This document shows positions 55,805-64,000 of a stretch of 64,000 nucleotides of DNA, one piece after another; the first letter of the stretch is position 1, and each line of letters opens with the position of its first letter. The notes under the pieces are model-generated. The model searched no databases, was not told the origin of the DNA, and saw nothing but the letters and a program-made list of their open reading frames with translations. A program made the translations under genes and the position numbers. The stretch covers positions 219,512 through 283,511 of the forward strand of contig PYST01000006.1 in assembly GCA_003049485.1 (NCBI GenBank). The letters run 5' to 3'. The DNA comes from Ophioceras dolichostomum. Taxonomy: Eukaryota > Ascomycota > Sordariomycetes > Magnaporthales > Ophioceraceae.

Positions 55805-56878
55805 ACCGGAGCGACTTCCTCGGTGTAGCTATTTGCAGTCTTACCGAAGCGAGCTTTCGCTGCCTATCGATGAGAAGGCGATGTGTTAGACATCGCCGTG
55901 TATATCTACCTATTAGGTAGGTAGGTACCTGGTATCCGAGGTGCCTGCCAATCCCCTGAGCTCATTCGAACTAATACAGCGATGCGAACATGCACTTGCC
56001 TGGGTTATTCTCGAGGCCAAAAACGAAGCTTGCACCCAAACTCCTATCTAGGTCCCAACCTACCTAACTACAGCTAGGTAAAGGTATCTTAGTTGTCTCG
56101 CGAGCATCAATTCTCAGTGTCCCTTTGTCGCTTCCACTACTGGAGGTAGCCAGTAGGTAGAGTTGGTACGGAAATGGGAATAGGTTATTCCCCTATATCC
56201 CACTTTCCTGGGACAGACAGGAGGGAAGCTCGGCGCTCGGCACTTCTGAGCCATGTGGCAAATTTCCACGAGTGCGCGCCGATATATGAACATTTATCTC
56301 CTTGCCCTCATCATATATGGGTATTTGCCCATTAAGGACTGTCGGAAGTAGCTCGCGCAGAGTGGTGTTCGACCCTGCTTTTACCCGATTGATGGAATCT
56401 GGGGGAGGTCCATCAATGAGTGGAATGCATCCCGTGCGATCATTACCCCATACCCATCGAAGATCCCGAACAACAGTTAAGGAACAGACAGAGGGGAATC
56501 TGCTTTTTGAGTATATTGACTGGTTGCTGCTGTAGTAGATCTGACGGTTTGGCGCGGGGAAGGTGCCCGCTGCTTCCAAGGAGGACCGGTAATCTCAGGA
56601 GGATACGTCCGGGGAAGCCACGCAGAGCCTACGGTGCAATATAAATATACCCCGAGTCTTGGCTCGTCTCCAATGATCTAACAATCAGATGTCGTGCAAG
56701 CTGGAGGTTTGCCTTATTTCGAATTGTTAGTACAGCTCCCAAAAGATATACTGGGAAGACCGAGGGTCTTCTTACCAGTCACACTCGAAACCGGCTGTTG
56801 TTGTTGTTGCTGTTCGCATGCTGACAGGAGCTCTGTCCGCCGCGCCAGGCCGACGTGACCAGCTGTGTCAAATCCAGG
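55805..56878. other. Intergenic rich in ACCTA/TAGGT motifs
   Basis: No gene. Clusters of TAGGTAGGTAGGTACC (55914-55929) and CCTACCTAACTACAGCTAGGTA (56058-56079) lie here. Confidence 0.6.
55910..56160. repeat. Cluster of TAGGTAGGT/ACCTACCTA motifs
   Basis: At least four copies of the dispersed palindrome-forming ACCTA/TAGGT motif in 250 bp, downstream of cus1. Confidence 0.7.
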
Positions 56879-58012
56879 ATGCTCGTGCAAACAATCCTCA
56901 CCGGCCTCGTGGCCGCAGGGGCCGTGATGGGAGCGTCGCTGACGAGGGTCAGCTATCCCAACAACGCCACGTCCAAGGTGGAGATGTGAGTGGCTTCTCT
57001 CCTCTCACGAACCGATCGAACTGGCCTCCAGCTAAAGAGAGACGAGACACCTCTCACTCCTGCCTATCTCTGCATTCCTCACATCCATCGCATTTCTCCG
57101 CTAACCTAAAGGAACGCACCCAGGTATGTCTACGTTCCCGACAAGGTCGTGTCGAACCCGCCGCTGGTTGTGGTGATCCACTCGTGCCAGTCGACTGCCT
57201 CGTCGTATTTCCAAAACAACAAGATCCCCTGGAAGCAGGGGTCCGACAGGAAGGGCTATATCACCATCTGGCCGAGCAGCCCGCACAGCGGCACGTGCTG
57301 GGACGTGTCTAGCAGACAGTCGCTCAGTCACAACGGCGGTGGCGACACGCAGGCCATCGCCAACATGATTCTGTACGGCATCACGCAGTACAAGGCCGAC
57401 CCGGCCAGGGTGTTTGTGACGGGAGGGAGTTCGGGCGGTGAGTTTTCTTCTCTGGTTGTTTTCTCCGCTCTCCGCGTGCCCTCGGGTTCGACTGGGCTGG
57501 GCGTTTGCTATTGCTATTGCTGTTTCCGGGGCGTCTAACGAAGCCGACCAACAGCAATGATGTCCAACGCGATGGCCGCGACGTACCCCGAGCTGATCAG
57601 CGCGGTGTCGGCCTACAGCGGCGTGGCTGCCGGCTGCTTCATGTCGTCGTCGGGCGGCGTGGATCAGTGGAACAACAGTTGTTCGGGCGGGCAGTCCCGC
57701 GGCACGCCGGAGGTCTGGGGCAACATGGCGAGGGCCATGTACCCGGGGTACAACGGCAAGCGGCCCAAGATGCAGATCTGGCACGGCAGCGCCGACGGCA
57801 CCATTGCGCCGCAGAACTACCAGGAGCAGATCAAGCAGTGGACCAACGTGTTCGGCGTGAGCCAGACCCCGACGGCCACGCGCAAGAATTACCCGCAGGC
57901 GAACTACCAGACAGACGACTACGGCGAGAACGTCCAGGGAATCTACGGCTCCGGTGTGGGACACTCGGTGCCGGCCAACCTTACGGCAAGCGAAATCTGG
58001 TTTGGCCTGTAA
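56879..58012 (+). CDS. Secreted CE1-family esterase (acetylxylan/feruloyl esterase type)
   Basis: Three exons (56879-56985, 57124-57437, 57555-58012) total 879 nt, 292 aa. A signal peptide is clear (MLVQTILTGLVAAGAVMGA). Alpha/beta-hydrolase features: YVYVPDKVV, PLVVVIHSCQSTASSYF, nucleophile elbow TGGSSGAMMS (Ser about 139), acid in WHGSADGT (Asp about 224) and GVGHSVP (His about 275). This is the CE1/PHB-depolymerase-like fold of fungal acetylxylan esterases. The enzyme would remove acetyl or feruloyl groups from plant xylan outside the cell. No carbohydrate-binding module is attached. Exon 2 has two in-frame acceptors 12 nt apart (after 57111 or 57123). Convergent with a Zn2Cys6 gene 142 bp away. 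Confidence 0.93.
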
Positions 58013-58154
58013 GGAGATCTGGGAGAGCTGGGCCACGAGATGCGGGGGGTTGGGGAGTTGGAGGGGGTGTGTTGTCGTTCCTCCGTGGTCTCTCGCCCTA
58101 ATCTCCTCCTCATCTCTCTTCTTCTCTTCTTCTCCTTCATGTACTCAAGATCAT

Positions 58155-59771
58155 TCACGACGCAGATGACGATGACGACGACAACGACGACGTGGTCACG
58201 TCGGACGGGGCGGGAGAAGGTGAGGAGATGGCTGCAGCAGATCGCGGCGACGGCGTGCCTAGGTACGTAGTAATGCTATACTTGGCCAGGGCGCCTGATA
58301 GTTTCACCGGCGTGCCATCGTCATTCACGAGCGTGGGCAGGTTGGCGGGGGCGACGTCGGCGAGAGTGCGGTTGCCCGGCTCCCAGTCGGGCTTGTCCAG
58401 CAGAAGGCGGCCGAGCTCGGTGATGCCGGTGAGGTGCACGGCCGCGCGTGGGACGCGCAGCAGCGGCTGCCACTCGTGGCCAAGGAAGTGGCAGATGTGG
58501 TAGATCTCGCGGTCGCTTATGCCGTTCATCCACCAGGCGTTCGACAGCTTGGCGAACGCGAGCCAGTGCGCGATAACGACCAGCGCCCGCGGCCGCTTGC
58601 GCCGAGCCGCCTCGACGAAGGGCTGAGGCAGGAAGGTGAAGAAGGTGATGATGCGCAGCTCGGTCATGTCGCTGAAGCCCTCCTTGAGATCCATGTAGAT
58701 GCCGCCCAGAACACGCAGGGTGTCGTAGTAGGCCGACAGTATTGGGTAGTCGTCGTCGCCGGCCTTGAGCGACGTGAGCATGAGCAGCAGGTTGTTGGGG
58801 ATGTGACGGGCCGCGGCCTCCATGTCGATGGGCGGCCGTACGAACAGCAGGGCCATGCCAGACTCGAAGAGCGCTGAGGGCTGGATCATGTCGACTATGA
58901 GGCCGATGCCGCGCCACAGCACCATCCAGTCCAGCACGTAGAACGGCCGGGCCTCGGGCTCGCGGAAGGCCTCAGTCGACAGCGCGCAGAGCAGAAGCGA
59001 GCTGGCGAGGAGGGCCGGGAAGGTCTCGGGACGCGCCTCCTCGACGGCGCGACGGTAGCCCTCACAAGCCCGCACGCGGTAGGTGATGGCGCGCAGTGGC
59101 GGGATGCCGGTGTTCTGGTGCAGAAAGTGCATGTTGAGCGCCGACAGGCCGAGCACGCAGTCCATCAGGAATTGGGAGGAGAATGCATGCTGCGGAATCT
59201 TGACCTGGAGGATTTCGTCGATCTCCGGCACGACGCCGGTGTTGACTGAGAACGAGTTGAAGCCCTTGGTGGTGTAGAACCACAGCAACTTCATGTCGAC
59301 CTCGTCTGCGCCGGGGCCTCTGGCAAGCGGCTCGAACAGCAGGATTGGCTGTTGCAGCAGCTGCTGCTGCCGATGGTGATGCGCAACTACCAAACTGTGG
59401 CTGGTGGTGCTGTCGCCAGGGCTGTGACTGTTGATGCTACTGCTGCCGCCTGGGCTGCAGCCTGGGCTGCCGCCTGGACTGCCGTTGCCGTTGCCCGTGT
59501 CATATCCTAATCCCGGGTCGGATTCCGGCCGTGCGTGTGACCGAGGCCAAGGCGGCGACCGGCCCCGTGAAACCGCGGGAGACGAGCCGTAGACGCACGT
59601 ATCCCCCCTCAACCTGCAGGTTCTGCAGCTAGGCTTCTCCTCGCTGCATTTAACCTTGCGTTGCTTGCAATTTTTACATCCTGCGCGGCTCTTCTTGTGT
59701 GGCCTTTTTGAGTGGTATGGCTTTGCATCCGCTGTGTGAGCCTCCTCGACGATGCCGCCCCCGTCCTCCAT
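58155..59771 (-). CDS. Zn2Cys6 transcription factor (Upc2-like layout)
   Basis: Single exon, 538 aa. The zinc cluster is at residues 32-58: C-x2-C-x6-C-x6-C-x2-C-x6-C, preceded by HKKSRAG, as in the Upc2/Ecm22-like subgroup (SRxGCKNCKxRKVKC). A Ser/Gly/Pro/Gln linker with a short poly-Gln and GGS repeats follows. The rest (about 160-500) is a helical ligand-sensing-type region (LLWFYTTKGFNSFS, LMDCVLGLSALNMHFLH, FYVLDWMVLWRGIGLIVDMI). The C-terminus is poly-Ser. Target unknown; sterol control is only suggested by family resemblance. Convergent with the esterase, so regulation of that gene is not implied by orientation. Confidence 0.9.
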   Translation of the reverse strand: MEDGGGIVEEAHTADAKPYHSKRPHKKSRAGCKNCKQRKVKCSEEKPSCRTCRLRGDTCVYGSSPAVSRGRSPPWPRSHARPESDPGLGYDTGNGNGSPGGSPGCSPGGSSSINSHSPGDSTTSHSLVVAHHHRQQQLLQQPILLFEPLARGPGADEVDMKLLWFYTTKGFNSFSVNTGVVPEIDEILQVKIPQHAFSSQFLMDCVLGLSALNMHFLHQNTGIPPLRAITYRVRACEGYRRAVEEARPETFPALLASSLLLCALSTEAFREPEARPFYVLDWMVLWRGIGLIVDMIQPSALFESGMALLFVRPPIDMEAAARHIPNNLLLMLTSLKAGDDDYPILSAYYDTLRVLGGIYMDLKEGFSDMTELRIITFFTFLPQPFVEAARRKRPRALVVIAHWLAFAKLSNAWWMNGISDREIYHICHFLGHEWQPLLRVPRAAVHLTGITELGRLLLDKPDWEPGNRTLADVAPANLPTLVNDDGTPVKLSGALAKYSITTYLGTPSPRSAAAISSPSPAPSDVTTSSLSSSSSSAS

Positions 59772-60830
59772 GATTGAGGGACACTCCAGGAGGGTTTGGC
59801 GTCTCTAGGTAATTCGATATATCCAGGCAGGTGCGGATGGGAACGAGTGTACTTCGTACGAATTACGATGTACGGGATACGCCCGAATGGCGGGGCTTGT
59901 TCCGGGAGTATTGTTCCCTCCGCTCGAGACGTGCGAATAGGTCGGATAATAGGTAATCAAGACGAGCAAATTGGAGAAAGAGGTAAAACAGAGTCAGGCT
60001 GTCAGCAGATAGGGGTTCCGAACAAGTGGGACATGCCAGATTCTTAAGGCCTAAGCCGCAACGTTCCTTCAGATGCCTACACAGCGGCTCCGCCAGTCGT
60101 CGGCGACGGGTTGATTACGGGGTACATTTGGCAGGTAGGTTCACCTCTTGCTGGCCATGTCACGTCCATGTTAGAGGCTGCGCCAGGGCCGATCTTTTAG
60201 TGCGGGGCGAATAAGACTGCGGTGGCCTAGTTGGATCGACCTGCGGACTGAGGCTGACAAGGTTGGTTGATGCCTGAGGCGTCCATGCCATAGATATTCC
60301 AGAGCAATTTCAGAGCTCAATTTAACATACGTAGGTAGCTTGGAAAAAAAATCCCCAAAAAAATCCCCAAAAATCTAAAGAAAGCCCTTTCAAAGGAGAT
60401 CACAATGATACATGCCTTACAAAATTTTGAATCGAGTTGTTGGAGTGCATAGCTGTTTACAGGAGGTATAGAAAATCGGGATTTCTCATACAAATTAGAT
60501 CGCCTGTCCCTCTTCACTGGGCGCGCGTCCGCTTGTGACAACGCGTGTTCATGTCTACGCGTCCTAACGAAGCACATTTGTCCCGGTCCGATTGAGCTCA
60601 GGTGTGTGCACCCTTCTTGCGCTCTTCTGCATATTAGGTATTCTAGACGCTGATTGGAGTCTTTGGGAGCAAGGTTGCCAAACCGGTGTCATACGTTACC
60701 ACATTTGTGAGGTACGCGTATCAGCACAGGGGGGGTCGGCGTGCTGAATGCCCTGGCTTCCTAATTGGTTTTCCGTAATTCAGCCAACATCTCGGTATCT
60801 TTCCTCCACAACACATCCAGCATCAGACCA
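59772..60830. other. Divergent intergenic region between the Zn2Cys6 gene and orc5
   Basis: 1.06 kb without recognisable genes. AAAAATCCCC is repeated at 60344-60372. Confidence 0.5.
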
Positions 60831-62541
60831 ATGTCAACCACGCGACTGGAGGTGCCATTAATGGCACCGTCAATCTTCCAGCTCCCCGACGAGCTCGTTT
60901 TCACTGCACTTTCGCAATCATTCCCCTGTAGGGAATCGCAGATCAAGGCCTTAGCCACTTTGCTTCATGTGAGTCTTGGGATGCGGACTTGGGAACGGGG
61001 ACTTGGACCTCTGCTCGTAAACTGAGCCTGTGCTAATGTTTGACCTTACGCGACTTCCTGTACAGCCTGGTGCAGCCCCTTGCCGCAATGTCGTCGTTTA
61101 CGGCACCGAGTCGACCGGAAAGAGCGTCGTTACTGAGGCCGTACTCGAGCGCATGGTCGAAGATGCCGCTGAGCTGAGCTACGCTGTCATCAACTCGGTT
61201 GAGTGCGTGACCGGGCGGCACCTTTTGGAGACTGTTGTTGCCAAGGTGGCCACTGCCCTGGGCTGGGAGGAGGTCGCCCGGCGCTGCGAGAACTTGTCTC
61301 AGCTGGCCGTCGAGCTACAGCGGATGCTCAGCCACAGCGGTGATCGAACATTATCGGACTGGAGATTCGTGCTGGTCTTTGACGCTATCGATCATCAACG
61401 AGACTCTCCGCCGACACTTCTTCCTGCCTTGGCCCGGCTGTCCGAAATAGTCCGTGTTGCTCTTCCACTGTCTCCAGACCCTCCAGGCCTCCATTCCAGC
61501 CTGCTAGAAGCGCAGTATCAGCTACTAATTTTACGCATTACTCCCGCCATTGGCAAATAGATCCCCAACCTCACTACTGTCTTCATCATGACCGTGCCAC
61601 TCCCGGGTATCCTGAGAGCGCATGGGATCGCACACGTCCACTTTCCGAACTACACCAAGAACGAATTCGTCCAAATCCTCTCTGCAACGCCGCCCCCGGC
61701 CTTGCCTACGACGACACCTGCAGAGACGTCGGAGCTGTGGTCACGCTTTATTGCGCCGGTCCACGATTCCCTGACCAAGGCAGCCGCGCACACTCTGCCC
61801 TCCCTCCGCCATGCCTGTGAATCTCTGTGGCCTCGGTTTACCGCACCTATCATGGCCGGCACTCACGGTCTGCGGGAGTTCGCCAAGTTGATTGTTGCTG
61901 CCCGTGTCCATCTTCAGGACGAATCCGTCCTTGACGAGGGCCTGCTATCCACTACAGCCACAGCTACATCTACAACCAACCACCGCCAAACGGCAGCATC
62001 GGGCCCGGGAAAGAAGCTCGATACCTTGTCCACTACCTCTGCCCCGGCTTCTCAACAGCAAAAGCCTGCAACGGCAACTCCCGATCTATCCAATCTCCTG
62101 CCCACCACTGCGCGACTCGTCCTCGTCGCAGCATACCTGGCCTCCCACAACGCAACAAAGCACGACCTAACACTGTTCTCAACACACTACCACGGTCGTC
62201 GGCGTCGGCGTGGTACCGTGACGGGCGGCGCAGGCCGTTCGCGCAGCCGTCATCGGAAGATTGCTCGCAAGCTGATCGGCGCCCACGCCTTCGTCTTCGA
62301 GCGTATGCTGGCTATTTATGTCGCACTTTCCCGCGAATCTATGAATCTGGGTCGCAGCATGGACGGCGACCTCTCAATGGCTGTCGCGACGCTGTCAAGC
62401 CTGCGACTGCTCACGCGGGTTGGTGGCGCTGGGGATCCGACTGATCACGGCGGCAAATGGCGAGTGAATGTGAGCTGGGAGGCTATTCGTGCCTTGGGGA
62501 GAAGCCTGACAATCGAGGTCGAAGAGTGGCTGATAGATTAA
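60831..62541 (+). CDS. orc5: Origin recognition complex subunit 5 (Orc5)
   Basis: Three exons (60831-60968, 61066-61449, 61561-62541), both introns phase 0, 500 aa. N-terminal FPCRESQIKALATLLH, then Walker A GTESTGKS (residues 59-66), and a hydrophobic Walker-B-like strand FVLVFDAID (about 148-156). FIMTVPLPGILRAHGIAHVHFPNYTK matches the Orc5 AAA+ sensor region. The C-terminal half has the ORC winged-helix part (LPTTARLVLVAAYLASHNATKHDLTLFS). Two low-complexity inserts interrupt it, one Thr/Ser/Ala-rich and one Arg-rich (GRRRRRG...RSRSRHRK). The protein binds ATP and forms part of ORC at replication origins. Length agrees with fungal Orc5. Confidence 0.92.
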
Positions 62542-63275
62542 AACCCTTTGCATCCATTCTTGACCGACGACAATGGGTACAGCAAAGGCACCTGATGCCA
62601 CAATGCTGTACTGTACCGTCGAAGGTTGATACCACCCCAGAAAATGCAATTGGAAGGACATTACACACACTACTGAACACATTACCGCACACTACCATAC
62701 ACATGCCCACACACTACTGTACACAATACCATACACCACCTGGCAGGCCCTGTTCTTCTGCACCCAGGGCTGACTTACCTGAACAACTGTCACTAGGTTA
62801 CTATCCTACTTTCATCTGATACCTTACACATCTATCCATTGGCCTACAGTTGCCACTTGCAAATCTGGCGTGGTGCTGATCAAGGAGAAATTAATGACTA
62901 TTGTCTGAGGGGGAAAAGGTTGATGTATTCTTCTAAATCTGAAAAGACTAGACGCCTCCGAGGAGAGGGCTGAAACAACTATGATCGATATCGTAACCAA
63001 CGGTATCAAAATAACGATTGAACGGTGATCAATTCTGCTGAGGCTGTCCCCTACCAAAAGTTGATGATTTTTCCTTTTTCCCAGGTCAAAGTCATGACGT
63101 GGAGGGAGAGCTAAAATAAAGCGCTTTTGTTACGTGAAGCGCACCGGATCAACTTTGTGCCTTACAGGGCTTTGTAATCGTCTTCCTATCGATAAAATCA
63201 CGTGCGTATCCACGTGCCCACTCCCACCGTCATCAGTGCCCTATCCCAAGCCGGAGTTATCAGAAGAAAGCTAAA
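62542..63275. other. Intergenic downstream of orc5
   Basis: No gene. A CA-rich degenerate tandem repeat lies at about 62660-62740. Confidence 0.5.
62660..62740 (+). repeat. CA-rich degenerate tandem repeat
   Basis: Alternating CACACTACT and ACACAATACC-like units with A/C bias, in the 3' flank of orc5. Confidence 0.6.
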
Positions 63276-63687
63276 ATGGCCGAGCGCGATGGGTCTAATA
63301 CGGGCATGATCCTTTGCGGCATGATGCCTAAGCCTCTCAGCAAGGAGGCTTACGACATTGCTGGCGAACAGTATCCGCCATGGGGAACCAAAGAGGAGCC
63401 GAAGCCGTGGGGCCCAGCCAGGCCAGGTGATCGATAGGCTCAAGGAGAAGGTCGCGATCACCGAGGCGGAGGTCAGGACACAGATGGCGACAGTCGCGGA
63501 GTTGGAAAAGGACCTGGCCGATGAGGAGACAGAGAAGGATTGGTACGCGGCGAGGGCGCGTGCGGCAGAGGCGGCAAAGGCGGCATTGGAGGCGGCATTG
63601 GAGGAATATAAGAAGATGGAGAAGGGGACTCATACGGAAAAGGTCATTCTGACGGTTGAGCAAGTCAACAGAATGAGGGAGGCTTGA
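63276..63687 (+). pseudogene. Small coiled-coil gene with broken frame
   Basis: An ATG in a good context (AAAATGGC) at 63276 opens 53 codons (MAERDGSNTG, PKPLSKEAYDIAGEQYPPW) and stops at 63435-63437. An overlapping frame, offset by +1, carries a clear coiled coil to 63687 (VIDRLKEKVAITEAEVRTQ, LEKDLADEETEKDWYAARA, LEEYKKMEKG) but has no good ATG of its own. I found no intron of usable length that joins them in frame. It may be a frameshifted gene, a sequencing error or a missed splice. Unrecognised family. An intact product would be about 136 aa. Confidence 0.5.
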
Positions 63688-64000
63688 GAGAACTGAGGTT
63701 GGAAGAGTCTGGAAAAGGGGCGGGTGCATGGTTGTCATAGAGGCTGGGGATTCGTTTGATCCCGTTCCTTCCCTTCTTTTCCGTTGCTTTTCGGACCGTC
63801 GCCTCACCTTACACACACGTTCCTTAACATCGCTGCACCACGATCAATCATTGCTGACCTTATTTGCTATAGAGAATGCCCTCTGTCCCGTCCTTACCTT
63901 CAAACAGCTATCCACTAACAACGAGGTAACCACATCCAGTCCTTACCGACACATGGTTTAAGCCGCCATTCCCTCATTTCTTCAATAATCACTTCATACC
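63688..64000. other. Window end, no gene recognised
   Basis: 3' flank of the preceding small gene; nothing identifiable before the window ends. Confidence 0.4.

Noticed and set aside
57101..58036. Minus-strand frame of 311 codons opposite the CE1 esterase
   Set aside because: Shadow of a GC-rich gene, rich in His/Arg/Val with no motif.
36026..64000. Possible secondary-metabolite or defence gene cluster in the second half
   Set aside because: Neighbouring genes are unrelated housekeeping functions; no synthase, NLR or transporter grouping was found.

Overview
The window reads as nuclear DNA of a filamentous ascomycete (Pezizomycotina, most likely Sordariomycetes). The reasons are genes interrupted by short (about 50-120 nt) GT-AG introns with CTAAC/CTGAC-type branch sites, dense gene packing on both strands, Zn2Cys6 regulators, a family CE1 esterase, and conserved eukaryotic genes whose closest recognisable forms are fungal. 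I saw no rRNA, CRISPR array, viral gene or intact transposon, and I did not find a convincing tRNA by eye. Gene models were built by hand from reading frames, splice signals and phase; the coding length of every model I call spliced is a multiple of three.

Region 1 (0-7.6 kb) is housekeeping: a Get5/Mdy2-like ubiquitin-like protein, cofilin (six exons, including a start-codon-only exon and an 11-nt microexon), mitochondrial Hsp60, and a short-chain dehydrogenase. Region 2 (7.6-12.4 kb) holds a Zn2Cys6 regulator divergent from the dehydrogenase across a promoter with helically phased CCG triplets, and an unrecognised coiled-coil protein.

Region 3 (13.4-26.5 kb) is the most unusual part. It holds twelve units (U1-U12) of small SANT/Myb-like DNA-binding domains in about 13 kb. 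Four (U1, U2, U10, U11) resemble the fungal 'Myb_DNA-bind_8' kind of domain. Eight (U3-U9, U12) share a W-x3-(A/N/E)-x2-DL(L/F) start and a phase-2 intron at the same place after the domain. The complete members carry basic TPRKRK-type tails, often with an acidic end holding a psi-K-x-E motif. Units U4-U8 sit so close together that they may be exons of one multi-domain gene rather than separate genes.

Region 4 (27.7-47.8 kb) is nuclear and protein-quality-control housekeeping: Ufd1, a Lin1/CD2BP2 GYF-domain spliceosomal protein, the AAA+ ATPase Rvb2/Reptin, an RD-rich coiled-coil protein, a large unrecognised basic/Ser-Pro-rich protein, an F-box/LRR-like protein, and a Suz12-like Polycomb subunit that ends in a PHD finger. 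Region 5 (47.8-64 kb) has a 2.8 kb gene-free stretch, a Sly41-type transporter, the SF3b subunit Cus1/SF3B2, a secreted CE1 esterase convergent with a second Zn2Cys6 regulator, Orc5, and a short coiled-coil gene whose reading frame is broken in this sequence.

The genes do not form one pathway. The window is ordinary core genome interrupted by a local expansion of small putative chromatin or DNA-binding proteins. A palindromic ACCTAGGT/AGGTAGGT motif recurs in the non-coding DNA.
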